Shown here piece by piece: positions 25,914-35,585 of a DNA stretch of 43,823 nt. This DNA comes from Liquorilactobacillus vini DSM 20605. Lineage in GTDB: Bacteria > Bacillota > Bacilli > Lactobacillales > Lactobacillaceae. The stretch is from NCBI RefSeq assembly GCF_000255495.1, contig NZ_AHYZ01000060.1, forward strand, positions 1 to 43,823. The letters are read 5' to 3'. Position numbers and translations under genes: made by a program. Position 1 is the stretch's first letter, and each line of letters begins with the position of its first letter. The notes under the pieces were generated by a model, which worked only from the letters and a program-made list of their open reading frames with translations, was not told where the DNA came from and searched no databases.

Positions 25914-27617
25914 TTACATTTCATCCGGTGCTTTAACACCCAAAAGACGTAAAGCTTCTTTCAAGACAATTGCAACAGCCTCAACCAAGGCTAAACGACC
26001 ATTTAGACCGGCGTCGTCATTTAAAACCCGATTGTGTGCATAGTATTGATTGAATGCTTTAGCTAAGTGCAACGCGTACTTGGCAATGACTGAAGGTTCA
26101 TATTCAGTCACCGCACGCTCGATCATTGTCGGAAAATCTGCCAATTTTTTTACGATTCCCCAGGCTTCTAGATTTATCTGACTGGAAATCCGCAGCTGAT
26201 CTGGCAATTCGCCAAGATTTTTGCCCGATTTACGCAGGATGCTTTCCGCTCTGGCATGAGTATATTGCACGTACGGACCGGTCTCACCTTCAAAACGAAC
26301 AACTTCTTCCAGATTAAAATCAAAATTATCCATCCGGTTGTTTTTCAAATCATGAAAGACAACCGCTCCAACACCAACAGCTTTGGCAACCTCAGCCTTG
26401 TGCTTTAAACCAGGATTTTTTTGTTCAATTTGTTTTTGAGCTAACGCCACTGCGTCATCCAGTACCTTTTCCAACAGAATTACCCGACCAGCTCTGGTTG
26501 ACAATTTATGTCCACCAGAAGTAATCAAGCCAAATGGAATATGATGAATTTGATCGGACCAATCAGCACCCATTTCATGTAAAACAGCTTTCAACTGTTT
26601 AAAATGATTAGTCTGTTCGCTGCCAACGACATAAAGTGACTGAACAAAATGGTAAGTCCGTTTACGATAAACAGCTGCTGCCAAATCCCGTGTGATGTAT
26701 AAAGTCGCTCCGTCAGTCTTTTTAATCAAGGCTGGATTTAAATGATACTTGCTCAAATCCACAATTTGAGCACCACGACTTTCATGTAGCAAACCTTTGT
26801 CCGCTAAGATTTCAACAATTTCCGCCATTTTGTCATTATAAAAAGCTTCCCCATTATATGAATCAAACTCAACTCCCAGCCGATCATAAACTTTCATGAA
26901 AGTCTGTAACGAAATTTTGCGAAACCATTTCCAAAGCTCCATGGCTTCTGGATCTCCGTCTTCCAATTTTCTAAACCATTCACGCGCTTGATCATCTAAC
27001 TCAGGATGCTTGACATCAACTTGATGAAAATGAACATAATACTCCAATAACTTATTGATTGGATCCTTTTTTACTTCTTCTTCAGAACCCCAAAGTTTAT
27101 AAGCGGTAATCAGCTTGCCAAACTGGGTCCCCCAATCGCCCAAATGGTTGATCTTAATTGGTTGATAATTGACTTTTTCTAACAGCTTAGCTAAAGAATT
27201 GCCAATCACGGTTGAACGTAAATGTCCCATCGACATTGGTTTAGCGATATTGGGTGAAGACATATCAATCGGGACATTGCCGCCTTGACCTAAATCTTGC
27301 TCGCCAAATTTAGCTTGCTGAGTCAAAATAGTCTCTAAAATCTGTTGACTAAACTTTTGCTCATCTAAAAAGAAATTTAGATACGGGCCAACAGCCTGAA
27401 CTTTTTCAAATGCTGCCGCATCAATTTTTTTAGCTAAATCAGCAGCAATTTCAACTGGTGACTGATGCATTTCTTTGGCTAAGATAAAGGTTGGGAAAGC
27501 CAAATCTCCTAATTTGCCAGATTTAGGAATTTCCAATAAACTATTAAGTTTTTCTGGCGCCATCTCAACCGGTAAAACCTGCTGTAAACTTTGAATAACT
27601 TGTCCTTTAAAATCCAT
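25914..27617 (-). CDS. argS: Arginyl-tRNA synthetase
   Basis: Class I synthetase that charges tRNA-Arg, 567 aa, full length. The HIGH-equivalent is in NIAKPMSMGHLRST (MGHLRST), and the bacterial KMSK-equivalent is LSTRAGRVILL. The N-terminal Add1 domain (about 1-110) and the C-terminal DALR-type anticodon-binding helices (VQYTHARAES, then the last 110 residues) are present. AAGGAG precedes the ATG. It is controlled by an Arg T-box leader that is itself joined to tRNA-Gly(CCC) upstream. Confidence 0.97.
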   Translation of the reverse strand: MDFKGQVIQSLQQVLPVEMAPEKLNSLLEIPKSGKLGDLAFPTFILAKEMHQSPVEIAADLAKKIDAAAFEKVQAVGPYLNFFLDEQKFSQQILETILTQQAKFGEQDLGQGGNVPIDMSSPNIAKPMSMGHLRSTVIGNSLAKLLEKVNYQPIKINHLGDWGTQFGKLITAYKLWGSEEEVKKDPINKLLEYYVHFHQVDVKHPELDDQAREWFRKLEDGDPEAMELWKWFRKISLQTFMKVYDRLGVEFDSYNGEAFYNDKMAEIVEILADKGLLHESRGAQIVDLSKYHLNPALIKKTDGATLYITRDLAAAVYRKRTYHFVQSLYVVGSEQTNHFKQLKAVLHEMGADWSDQIHHIPFGLITSGGHKLSTRAGRVILLEKVLDDAVALAQKQIEQKNPGLKHKAEVAKAVGVGAVVFHDLKNNRMDNFDFNLEEVVRFEGETGPYVQYTHARAESILRKSGKNLGELPDQLRISSQINLEAWGIVKKLADFPTMIERAVTEYEPSVIAKYALHLAKAFNQYYAHNRVLNDDAGLNGRLALVEAVAIVLKEALRLLGVKAPDEM

Positions 27618-27650
27618 AATTTTGTCTCCTTAAAAATTAGAATATTTGTA

Positions 27651-27836
27651 AAAAAAAAACTCTTACATTAATTAATGTAAGAGACGAGATTTCCCGCGGT
27701 ACCACTCCGATTGATCACTAACGATCCGCTTGTAAATTTTTAATTGTTCACAAAAGCGCGCTTCAACTATCTGCAGTACCCGGCTTTCACCATTCCAGAC
27801 TCGCTTTAACTGCAAAAATAGCCTACTCCTCTTTTG
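27651..27836 (-). promoter_or_regulatory. T-box leader of argS (specifier CGC)
   Basis: A complete compact T-box. The stem I base is CAAAAG (27836-27831) with CTTTTG. The loop E motif appears as AGTA on the 5' side and GAA on the 3' side. The next codon, CGC, is an arginine specifier. Helix TGCAG/CTGCA leads to the distal loop (CTGG, loop with GGTGAAA, CCGG). The antiterminator element is GGAGTGGTACCGCGG; UGGU fits a tRNA with discriminator A. A terminator hairpin CTCTTACAT/ATGTAAGAG (27660-27683) and nine Ts follow. Its 5' end lies 8 nt from the 3' end of tRNA-Gly, so it has no promoter of its own in between. Confidence 0.93.
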
Positions 27837-27844
27837 CAATCTTA

Positions 27845-27915
27845 AGCGGGTGACGAGAATCGAACTCGCGACGCTAGCTTGGGAAGCTGGTGTTTTACCA
27901 CTAAACTACACCCGC
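27845..27915 (-). tRNA. tRNA-Gly (anticodon CCC)
   Basis: Cloverleaf of 71 nt. The acceptor stem is GCGGGTG with CACCCGC and discriminator T; the D stem is GTTT/AAAC. The anticodon stem is CCAGC/GCTAG with one C/A mismatch (28-42); the loop TTCCCAA gives anticodon CCC. The T arm is GCGAG-TTCGATT-CTCGT. CCA is not encoded (TAAG follows), so 3' processing by RNase Z and CCA addition are expected. A strong promoter lies just upstream, and the argS leader follows after 8 nt. Confidence 0.93.
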
Positions 27916-27927
27916 AAGACAGCTTTT

Positions 27928-27956
27928 AGTATAGCATAAAATATACTCGCTGTCAG
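27928..27956 (-). promoter_or_regulatory. Promoter of tRNA-Gly and argS
   Basis: CTGACA (27956-27951) and TATACT (27933-27928) are 17 bases apart; each matches consensus in five of six positions. Start of transcription is expected near 27921, just before the tRNA. No other promoter is seen before argS. Confidence 0.8.
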
Positions 27957-27962
27957 CATCTT

Positions 27963-28169
27963 TTATTTGATTCTCTTGATGCTCTTTAAACGAACGATCG
28001 CTCGCTTATGAAAATCATTGACAGCTACTTCATCCTCCTGGTCATATTCCAAAATTTTAACTAGGGCTGAATTCTCATAAATTTTTTCAATACTGCCGAC
28101 AAAGTCGTGATTTAAACTGCCAAATTTTTTACATTTGACTTTTTGCCCAATTTTAAAATCGTTATCCAT
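27963..28169 (-). CDS. Small DUF2187-like (YkvS-type) protein
   Basis: Basic protein of 68 aa with a short beta-rich pattern: IGQKVKCKKFG, then GSIEKIYENSALVKIL and EVAVNDFHKRAIV. This resembles the DUF2187 group (GxVEKxxENSV..., VVNHKNYK), possibly a KOW/SH3-like fold. Function unknown. A ribosome site (AAGGTGATCAA) lies before the ATG. It stands between the MATE gene and the tRNA-Gly promoter, which starts 7 nt beyond its stop. Confidence 0.72.
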   Translation of the reverse strand: MDNDFKIGQKVKCKKFGSLNHDFVGSIEKIYENSALVKILEYDQEDEVAVNDFHKRAIVRLKSIKRIK

Positions 28170-28231
28170 TTGATCACCTTTTCAATTATTCTTTATCAAT
28201 TTACACTTTTTACACATACTTCTCAAGAAAT

Positions 28232-29626
28232 TTACTCATTCAAACAAGCAACTTTTTTAGCTGGTTGCACTGCTGCCAAATGCTGGGTTTGTCGACTCTT
28301 ATATTTAAGCATTTTGATGGCTTTAAAATAAGAAATTCCTAAAACCAAGCATGATCCCAACCAAGCTAATGGATTGGCAAAGCATGCTCCCAGATAACCC
28401 AAAGAATTGGCTAAGACTAAAGCCGCCACACAGCGCATTGCCAATTCAGCCATTCCAGCCAGAGTTGGCACAACACTTTGACCTAATCCTTGCAATGTAT
28501 AGCGCAGGATAAACAAAACCGCTAGAATAAAATAAGCAGAACCATTGACATTAAAATAAACTTGTGACAGATCCAATACCTCTTTAGCTGCCTTACCGAC
28601 AAAAAGTGTTACCATCGCTTTGCCAAAGGAAATCACTAAAGCCCCGCCAAACAGACTGAAACCAATGGAAACCAGCAAACACTGCTTAACTCCTAAAAGA
28701 ATCCGATCATACAATTTGGCTCCATAATTTTGAGCAGTAAAAGTTGCCATCCCGATTCCTAACGACATCATCGGCAAAGTAGCAATCTGGTCAATCTTGC
28801 TGGCTGCCGTTGTAGCTGCAACAGCTGTTGTCCCTAAGCCATTGATTGCTGATTGAATCATGATTGAACCAATCGCAATAATTGAAGCCTGAAATGCCAT
28901 AGGTAAACCAATATAAAGATGATGAGCAATCTTTTTCCAAGTAATTGCCTGAAAATCTTGCTTATGCACTTGCAATAAAGGAATATGCCGCATGATATAC
29001 CCAATACACAGCAAAACTGACAAAAACTGAGCAATAACAGTGGCAATCCCTGCACCGCTAACACCCATTTTAAAAATTAAAATAAAAATTAATTCTAAAA
29101 TAATATTTACAACGGCGGCGACAATCAAAAAATAAAGGGGCGTCCGACTATCACCCAGAGCCCGAATAACGTTTGATAATAAATTAAAAGCCATCGAAGC
29201 AAAAATACCTGCAAAAATTATGGAAATAAAAATTTGGGCATTTTTTTCAATGTCTGCCGGTGTCTGCATCAGTTGGAGGATTAAATGAATAAATGTCAAA
29301 CTGACAGCTGTTAAGAAAACTGTTACTACCGCACAAATTACAATACTCGTCGCAAAACTTTGACGAACTTGCTGATAATCATGTGCTCCAAAATACTGCG
29401 CCGTTAAAATTGATAATCCAGCAGTTAGCCCTTGAGCAAAACCAATAATCAAAAATTGAATGCTGCCAGTCGATCCAACTGCTGCTAACGCTTTAACTCC
29501 CAATGTTTGCCCAACGATCAAAGTATCCGAAATACTGTACAACTGCTGAAATAAGTTACCAATGACTAACGGCAAAGTAAAAAGGATGATCAGCTTGATT
29601 GGGCTGCCCTTAGTTAATTCTTTCAA
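28232..29626 (-). CDS. MATE family efflux transporter
   Basis: Multidrug and toxic compound extrusion protein of 464 aa with about twelve hydrophobic segments. The N-terminus LPLVIGNLFQQLYSISDTLIVGQ is typical of DinF/NorM-like members, and the internal repeat shows GIGMATFTAQNYGAK. The start is a TTG at 29626: AGGAGG lies six bases upstream, while an in-frame ATG at 29671 has no site and adds an unusual leader. Substrate unknown. It is monocistronic on the minus strand. Confidence 0.93.
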   Translation of the reverse strand: MKELTKGSPIKLIILFTLPLVIGNLFQQLYSISDTLIVGQTLGVKALAAVGSTGSIQFLIIGFAQGLTAGLSILTAQYFGAHDYQQVRQSFATSIVICAVVTVFLTAVSLTFIHLILQLMQTPADIEKNAQIFISIIFAGIFASMAFNLLSNVIRALGDSRTPLYFLIVAAVVNIILELIFILIFKMGVSGAGIATVIAQFLSVLLCIGYIMRHIPLLQVHKQDFQAITWKKIAHHLYIGLPMAFQASIIAIGSIMIQSAINGLGTTAVAATTAASKIDQIATLPMMSLGIGMATFTAQNYGAKLYDRILLGVKQCLLVSIGFSLFGGALVISFGKAMVTLFVGKAAKEVLDLSQVYFNVNGSAYFILAVLFILRYTLQGLGQSVVPTLAGMAELAMRCVAALVLANSLGYLGACFANPLAWLGSCLVLGISYFKAIKMLKYKSRQTQHLAAVQPAKKVACLNE

Positions 29627-29787
29627 TATAATCCTCCTGTAATTCAAGCAAAAGCACTTCATCAAAATCATGTTTTTAAATCATAGCACAAAATCTATTA
29701 ATTGCAATACTATTCTCGGATTTTTTTTTAGTTGTCATTAGAACTTAATTAAGCAAACTTCAGCTCATCTTCTCTTTAAAATGTTAA

Positions 29788-30675
29788 CTACCACTTTTCC
29801 CCGTAACGACTTGCTAAATAGTCTTGGATTGCTTTAACAAAAGCTTTAGTTGAAGGCGTTTGTTTGGCTTCAGAATGTGTTACCAAACAAATCGTCCGGT
29901 AAAAATGTTCCTTAAAAGGATAATAATTGACATTGCCCGAAAGTTTTTGTAAGGCCAATTCAGGTAAAATCCCTAGTCCCAAACCACTTTCAACCATTGC
30001 AATAATTGAAGCGTCATCAATACTATAATGAATTGAATTCAAAGATACTTGATAGGTATCTAAAGCCCTTTTGGTATCTCGATCATAATCGATCTGTTGC
30101 AAGATAAAATTTCGGCCTTCAATATCATCAGCAGTGACGATCTCTCCAGCTTGCGGCTTGAAACTTTCCGGTGTCACACAATAAATTGGATCCCGATGCA
30201 AAGGAATAACTTCCAACTTTTCTTTAATTGGCAAAGCACTAAAACCAATATCGATCGTCCCGATACGGACTTGCTCAGCAACAGCATTGAAATTCCCTTG
30301 CGTAACCAATAATTCGATTTGCGGAAAATTTTTCTTAAAACTGCGAATGATATCCGGCAACCAATTAATGCAAACGCTGCTGAAGGCTCCAATCCGAATC
30401 CGCCCTTGATTCAAGCCATTGATTCGTGCAGCTTCTTCGGCCAACTTAGCCTCAGCATTTAAAATATCCTGAATGACTGGCAAAATTTTTTCGCCGTCTT
30501 GCGTCAATTTAACTCCCGTTCGATTGCGAATAAAAAGTGAAAAGCCAAGTTCTTTTTCCAAATTAGTGATTGAGTGGCTAATGGCAGAAGGAGTTACATT
30601 TAATTGACTAGCAGCAGCCAAAAAAGTTTTCTGCTTTGCTACTTCACTAAAAACTTCATACGCAAAAGTTGACAT
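29788..30675 (-). CDS. LysR-type transcriptional regulator
   Basis: Protein of 295 aa. The winged helix-turn-helix is at residues ~1-60 (FLAAASQLNVTPSAISHSITNLEKELG), and the periplasmic-binding-like effector domain is at ~90-290 (RIRIGAFSSVCINWLPDIIRSF). It is divergent from an aminotransferase gene with 121 nt between starts, the classical arrangement for a LysR regulator and its target. The effector is unknown, possibly an amino acid. GGAAGG precedes the ATG. Confidence 0.93.
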   Translation of the reverse strand: MSTFAYEVFSEVAKQKTFLAAASQLNVTPSAISHSITNLEKELGFSLFIRNRTGVKLTQDGEKILPVIQDILNAEAKLAEEAARINGLNQGRIRIGAFSSVCINWLPDIIRSFKKNFPQIELLVTQGNFNAVAEQVRIGTIDIGFSALPIKEKLEVIPLHRDPIYCVTPESFKPQAGEIVTADDIEGRNFILQQIDYDRDTKRALDTYQVSLNSIHYSIDDASIIAMVESGLGLGILPELALQKLSGNVNYYPFKEHFYRTICLVTHSEAKQTPSTKAFVKAIQDYLASRYGEKW

Positions 30676-30796
30676 TTAAGCTTACCTTCCTTTATTGAAT
30701 TAATTTCACTTTAAATTGAACAAAATGAATTTTACTTAATGATAAATCTAGTTTACACTATTAGCAAGCACAAATATCAGCAAGGAGGATCTAATT

Positions 30797-31981
30797 ATGA
30801 TACCAAAAATTTCACATCGTCATCCCCAAGGAACTTCAAGTTTAGCCGCTTTATTCTCCTTGAGTGATCGTCCTAACTCAATTTCATTTTCTGGCGGGTA
30901 TCCAGATCCTGCTCTTTTTCCTAAAAATGAATTAGAAACAGCTTTCCAAAAAAGAATCAAGCTGGCTTCTGCTGATCTCTTCCAATATCAATCCGTTTTA
31001 GGCAACCCTGACTTGCGGGGAAAGATTATGTATTATGTAAAAAGATTAGGAGTTACAGCTGAAACTGATCAAATTATGCTGACCCAAGGTGGACAAGAAG
31101 CAATCAAATTATTAGCCAGTCTCTTCCTTGATAAACACGATGGACTCGCCGTTGAAGGCCCAACCTACATTGGAGCAGTTGAAGCTTTCAATGAATATCA
31201 ACCAACTTATTATGAAATTCCAATGCAGCCTGATGGAATGGACCTTGATCTTTTGGAAAAGCAACTGCAGCAACAGCAAATCAAACTAATTTATGTTATT
31301 CCTAATTTTCAAAATCCGACTGGCTATTGCATGTCAATCGAGAAAAGAAAACGTTTGGCTAAGCTAGCCAGTGCTTATGATGCCCTAGTGATCGAAGACG
31401 ATCCTTATCGCGAATTACGCTACCAAGGCCAAAGTTTACCACCAGTCAAAGCTTTTGACCAAACAGGTAATGTAGTGATGGTCAATAGTTTTTCAAAGAT
31501 CCTATCTCCGGCTTTGCGTTGCGGCTGGCTATTAGCTGATCCCAAAATCATTGCACCGCTTGCAACATTACGACTTTCTTTTGATTGCCAATCTTCCAAT
31601 GTTGTCTTAGAAGCCATCGATCAATATCTGAATGACAATGACTTTGCGGCACATATTCATCAGCTGCGAAAAACCTATCGTACCAAGCTGCAAGCTATGC
31701 TAACTGGCTTAGCCGAAAATTTACCGAAAAATTGTACTTTTTCCCAACCAACTGGCGGCTTTTTTGTCTGGGTAACACTTCCAGCAGAACTCGATGCCCA
31801 AAAATTGCTTAAACTAAGTAAAGGCGTTACTTTTTTGCCCGGTAAAGACCTTTTCGTTGTTTCACATCAAGCAAATCATTTACGATTGAACTTCACAGGA
31901 ACAACAACTCAACAAATTAAACAAGGCTGTCAAGAACTCGGGCAAGTAATTCAGCAGGCTTTGCAACCGGCAATCGGTTAG
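30797..31981 (+). CDS. PLP-dependent aminotransferase (class I/II, MocR/LysN-like catalytic domain)
   Basis: Fold-type I aminotransferase of 394 aa. The PLP lysine is K234 in NSFSKILSPALRCGW. Other conserved parts are QGGQEAIKLLASL, NFQNPTGYCMS, EDDPYRELRY and, at the C-terminus, HLRLNFTG. It most resembles the 2-aminoadipate/aromatic aminotransferase group and lacks the GntR DNA-binding domain of MocR proteins. Substrate not known. AAGGAGG lies before the ATG. It is divergent from the LysR gene, which probably regulates it. Confidence 0.92.
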   Translation: MIPKISHRHPQGTSSLAALFSLSDRPNSISFSGGYPDPALFPKNELETAFQKRIKLASADLFQYQSVLGNPDLRGKIMYYVKRLGVTAETDQIMLTQGGQEAIKLLASLFLDKHDGLAVEGPTYIGAVEAFNEYQPTYYEIPMQPDGMDLDLLEKQLQQQQIKLIYVIPNFQNPTGYCMSIEKRKRLAKLASAYDALVIEDDPYRELRYQGQSLPPVKAFDQTGNVVMVNSFSKILSPALRCGWLLADPKIIAPLATLRLSFDCQSSNVVLEAIDQYLNDNDFAAHIHQLRKTYRTKLQAMLTGLAENLPKNCTFSQPTGGFFVWVTLPAELDAQKLLKLSKGVTFLPGKDLFVVSHQANHLRLNFTGTTTQQIKQGCQELGQVIQQALQPAIG

Positions 31982-32089
31982 GCTCAAATCATATCTTAAC
32001 ACGATAGATAATAATAAAAAAGGATAACTAAAAAATTAAGCATAAAATCGATTTTCTTCATTAAATAATGACTTTTTTCTAAAGCTTTT

Positions 32090-32133
32090 AAAGGGAGCTT
32101 GAAGCAAATTAACTTTTGTTTCAAGCTCCCTTT
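32090..32133. terminator. Long-stem terminator between the aminotransferase and purD
   Basis: Nineteen paired bases including a perfect 14-bp part (AAAGGGAGCTTGAA with TTCAAGCTCCCTTT) around TTAACT. It lies between convergent genes and likely ends both. The T-runs beyond the stem are short on each side. Confidence 0.75.
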
Positions 32134-32164
32134 GATAATTAGAATCAAATAACTTTTTGATAGC

Positions 32165-33439
32165 TTAGGCAAAAATTTTACCAGTCGCTTTTTGACCGAT
32201 ATCATGACGGTAAAAACATCCCGTCAAATTCAGAGAATTCAAATAATCATAAGCTGTCTTTTGAGCAGCTAATAAATCAGGCTGACTTGCAATTACCGCA
32301 GCTAAGCGGCCACCATTTGCAACCAGTTTAGCCGGTACTTGGCCAGCAACATTAGCATAATCAATTTGGATTTTTTTATTTTCTGCCAATACTGGTAATT
32401 TTTGACCAATCTGTGGTGATTGCGGATAACCTTGAGCAGCAATCACTACTGCTACAGCAGCAAAATCTGCAAAAGTCACTGGCGGCAACGGTTGGTTTTG
32501 GACACAAGCATCAATTAATTTGGCAAAATCACTAGCAATTCTAGGCAAGACAACTTGAGTTTCCGGATCGCCTAGCCTAACATTGTACTCAATGACCTTG
32601 GGGCCCTTTTTGGTGACAATCAATCCAATATACAAAACTCCATGATAATTGAATTCTGCTTGCCGCAAGCCAGCAACAGTTGGCTCGACAACTTCCGTCA
32701 GCATTTGCTGATATAGTTTGGTCGACAATTGCGGTAATGGACTGTATGCACCCATTCCACCAGTATTTGGACCATGATCATGATCTGCTACTCTCTTATG
32801 ATCCTGAGCCATCGGCAAAATTTGATAATTAGTTTGACCAATAACGACAAATAATGAATATTCATCCCCAGCTAAGAATTCCTCTAAAACCACCTGCTGT
32901 TTACGCTCTTCAAAAACTTGTTTAATAGCTTGTTGCGCTGTCAGTCGATCCTGAGCAATCGTGACCCCCTTGCCAGCTGCCAAACCATCAGCCTTGATTA
33001 CGACGGGCAAATCCAAATCGCTTAAACCAATCAAAGCTGACTGTTCATCAATATAAGCCTGATAATGGGCAGTTGGAATCTGATATTTTTTCATAAACTC
33101 TAAAGCAAATTTTTTTGAACCCTCAAGCTGAGCTGCTTGGGCAGTTGGTCCAAAAATTTTTAAACCAGCAGCTTGAAACCGATCAACAATTCCCGCCACT
33201 AAAGCATCTTCTGGCCCAACAAACGTCCAACTAATATTTTGCTTTTTAGCAAACTCAATCAGCTGATCAAAAGCTAGCTCACCCAATGGAACCAGCTTAA
33301 TACCAGTTGCAACCATTCCAGGGTTCCCTGGCGCACAATAAACCTCACTAACTGCAGGACTTGCCAACAGTTTGCGGGCAATTGCATGTTCGCGCCCACC
33401 AGAACCAATGACTAAAATCCGCAAATTTGAAGCCGTCAT
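32165..33439 (-). CDS. purD: Phosphoribosylamine--glycine ligase
   Basis: Second step of IMP synthesis, joining glycine to phosphoribosylamine; 424 aa. The N-terminus is RILVIGSGGREHAIA; the ATP-grasp motif is VVIKADGLAAGKGVTIAQ; the metal-binding stretch is YNVRLGDPETQVVLPR. The ATG at 33439 has GAGGAGGGGC directly upstream; the in-frame GTG at 33454 would include that site. It is the last gene of the purine operon and ends at a long-stem terminator. Confidence 0.97.
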   Translation of the reverse strand: MTASNLRILVIGSGGREHAIARKLLASPAVSEVYCAPGNPGMVATGIKLVPLGELAFDQLIEFAKKQNISWTFVGPEDALVAGIVDRFQAAGLKIFGPTAQAAQLEGSKKFALEFMKKYQIPTAHYQAYIDEQSALIGLSDLDLPVVIKADGLAAGKGVTIAQDRLTAQQAIKQVFEERKQQVVLEEFLAGDEYSLFVVIGQTNYQILPMAQDHKRVADHDHGPNTGGMGAYSPLPQLSTKLYQQMLTEVVEPTVAGLRQAEFNYHGVLYIGLIVTKKGPKVIEYNVRLGDPETQVVLPRIASDFAKLIDACVQNQPLPPVTFADFAAVAVVIAAQGYPQSPQIGQKLPVLAENKKIQIDYANVAGQVPAKLVANGGRLAAVIASQPDLLAAQKTAYDYLNSLNLTGCFYRHDIGQKATGKIFA

Positions 33440-33454
33440 TTTGCCCCTCCTCAC

Positions 33455-34996
33455 TTAATGTCTGAAATGACGAATACCAGTCATAACCATCGCAATTCCA
33501 TACTTATTAGCCATCTCAATCGAATCCTGATCGCGAATACTACCACCCGGCTGAACAATTGCTTTAACCCCATGTTCAGCAGCATATTGAACACAGTCGT
33601 CCATTGGAAAGAAAGCATCACTGGCCATTACTGTCTGATCGTTAATTTGATCTGCAGCATGCTTGATTGCAATCTTAGTCGAGTCAATTCGGTTTGGCTG
33701 TCCAGCTCCAATTCCTAATGTCCGTTGACTATTAGCAACCACAATTGCATTGCTCTTAGTATGTTTGACCGTTTTCCAAGCAAAAAATAGATTAGCCAAT
33801 TGATCCTTAGTCGGTGCCTTTTTAGTTACAATTTGCCAATCAGCTGGATCCTCCGCTAATACGTCCTGGTCTTGAACCAGCAAACCACCCATAACAGAAA
33901 TAACTTCTTTTTCAGTTGGCTCATCCTTTGCTGTAAAATCAAGCTGCAACAATCGAACATTCTTTTTCTTAGCCAAAACTTGGTAAGCATCTTTCGCAAA
34001 GTCTGGTGCAATGATAATTTCCAAAAATAACTTATGCATTTTTGCTGCTGTTGCTAAGTCAACCGGACGGTTTAGTACAATTACACCACCAAAAATTGAA
34101 ATTGGATCAGCAGCATAAGCGCGATCCCAAGCCTCTTCTAAGGTCTTACCTTGGCCAACTCCACAAGGACTCATATGTTTTAAAGCCACAACAGTTGGTT
34201 GAACGAATTCCCGAGCTAAGCGAAGCGCTGCATCTGCATCTTTGATATTATTATATGAAAGTTGCTTGCCATGCAGTTGTTTGGCATTGGTCAGTGAATA
34301 TTTTTTGACTGGCAAAGCATCTTTGTAAAGCCAGGCCCGCTGATGACTGTTTTCTCCATAGCGCATGGTTTCTTCCAGCTCATAAGTTAGTGAAAGCTTC
34401 TCCGGTGCTTCAATGCCAACTTGCTTTGATAAATATCCAGCAATCAACGCATCATATGCTGCCGTATGTCGAAATGCTTTAGCTGCCAATTTAGCTCGGG
34501 TTGTTAGTTCAACTTGATCATTTTGATCTAATTGATCCATGATCAACTGATAATCAGCCGTATCCACGACGACGGTAACATCCTGATAGTTTTTAGCCGC
34601 ACTGCGCAGCATACTCGGACCGCCAATATCAATGTTTTCAATTGCTTCAGCTAAAGTTACACCTGACTTCATGATTGTTTCTTTAAAAGGATATAAATTG
34701 ACACAAACTAAATCGATTGGATGAATGCCAAGCTTCTTCATAATCCGTTCGTGTTCCGGTAATTCGCGCCGGCCAAGCAAACCTCCATGAATAAAAGGAT
34801 TCAAAGTCTTGACGCGACCATCAAGAATTTCAGGAAAACCGGTCACATCTTCCACTGGGGTTGTTTTAATCCCCGCTTGGGCTAAAAATTTTTGCGTACC
34901 GCCAGTTGAAACAATTTCAAATTGATGCTCAATTAATTTTTTGACAAATGGAACTAGATTTGCTTTGTCGGAAACACTAACTATCGCTCTTCTCAT
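33455..34996 (-). CDS. purH: Bifunctional AICAR formyltransferase / IMP cyclohydrolase
   Basis: Last two steps to IMP, 513 aa. The N-terminal cyclohydrolase has [25 protein letters not shown] and [15 protein letters not shown]. The C-terminal AICAR transformylase has [23 protein letters not shown] and AGQPNRIDS (folate site). Its start lies 20 nt inside the end of purN. Confidence 0.98.
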   Translation of the reverse strand: MRRAIVSVSDKANLVPFVKKLIEHQFEIVSTGGTQKFLAQAGIKTTPVEDVTGFPEILDGRVKTLNPFIHGGLLGRRELPEHERIMKKLGIHPIDLVCVNLYPFKETIMKSGVTLAEAIENIDIGGPSMLRSAAKNYQDVTVVVDTADYQLIMDQLDQNDQVELTTRAKLAAKAFRHTAAYDALIAGYLSKQVGIEAPEKLSLTYELEETMRYGENSHQRAWLYKDALPVKKYSLTNAKQLHGKQLSYNNIKDADAALRLAREFVQPTVVALKHMSPCGVGQGKTLEEAWDRAYAADPISIFGGVIVLNRPVDLATAAKMHKLFLEIIIAPDFAKDAYQVLAKKKNVRLLQLDFTAKDEPTEKEVISVMGGLLVQDQDVLAEDPADWQIVTKKAPTKDQLANLFFAWKTVKHTKSNAIVVANSQRTLGIGAGQPNRIDSTKIAIKHAADQINDQTVMASDAFFPMDDCVQYAAEHGVKAIVQPGGSIRDQDSIEMANKYGIAMVMTGIRHFRH

Positions 34997-35582
34997 TTTT
35001 GGTTGGCTCCTTTTCTAGTAAATTTGTTAAAATCTGTTTGACGACTGCCGGATAAAGTTGATGCTCACAGTCATGGACTCGCTGTTCAAGACTTTTTGCA
35101 GTATCAGTCGGTAAAATTGGGACATGTTTTTGAGCTATGATTGGACCTGAATCAAGCCCCGCATCAATATAATGAACTGTCACTCCAGTTTGTTTTCGCT
35201 GATCAGCAAATGCCCGCTCAATCGAGTGCAAGCCTGGATATTCGGGCAAATAAGCTGGATGTAGATTAACGATGCGGCCTTCATAATTTGCCAAAATTGG
35301 ACCGCCAATAACTCGCAGGTAACCTGCAAGAATAATAAAATCAATCTTTTTTTCAATGAGCAGCTGGTAAACCCTTCTCTCATATTCAGCTTTGCCACCA
35401 CATTCTTTGACAGTTAATGATGCCCAGGTAACCCCCAAACGTTTAGCGCGTTCAATTACGTTTGCCTGCGGATGATCACAAAACAAAAGTGCCAATTGAC
35501 CTGGAATCTCATGCTTTAAAAACTTCTTGGCCAGCACTTCAAAATTAGTCCCATTGCCAGAAGCAAAAATTGCTACTTTCAT
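34977..35582 (-). CDS. purN: Phosphoribosylglycinamide formyltransferase
   Basis: Transfers formyl from 10-formyl-THF to GAR; 201 aa. The phosphate loop is [11 protein letters not shown], the catalytic motif is [12 protein letters not shown] with its histidine, and the conserved aspartate is in [13 protein letters not shown]. It follows purM after 3 nt and overlaps purH. Confidence 0.97.
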   Translation of the reverse strand: MKVAIFASGNGTNFEVLAKKFLKHEIPGQLALLFCDHPQANVIERAKRLGVTWASLTVKECGGKAEYERRVYQLLIEKKIDFIILAGYLRVIGGPILANYEGRIVNLHPAYLPEYPGLHSIERAFADQRKQTGVTVHYIDAGLDSGPIIAQKHVPILPTDTAKSLEQRVHDCEHQLYPAVVKQILTNLLEKEPTKNEKSDS

Positions 35583-35585
35583 TGT

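Noticed and set aside
31996..32205. Small minus-strand reading frame near the end of purD
   Set aside because: It overlaps the terminator and purD, has no ribosome site and has a composition typical of AT-rich noncoding DNA.
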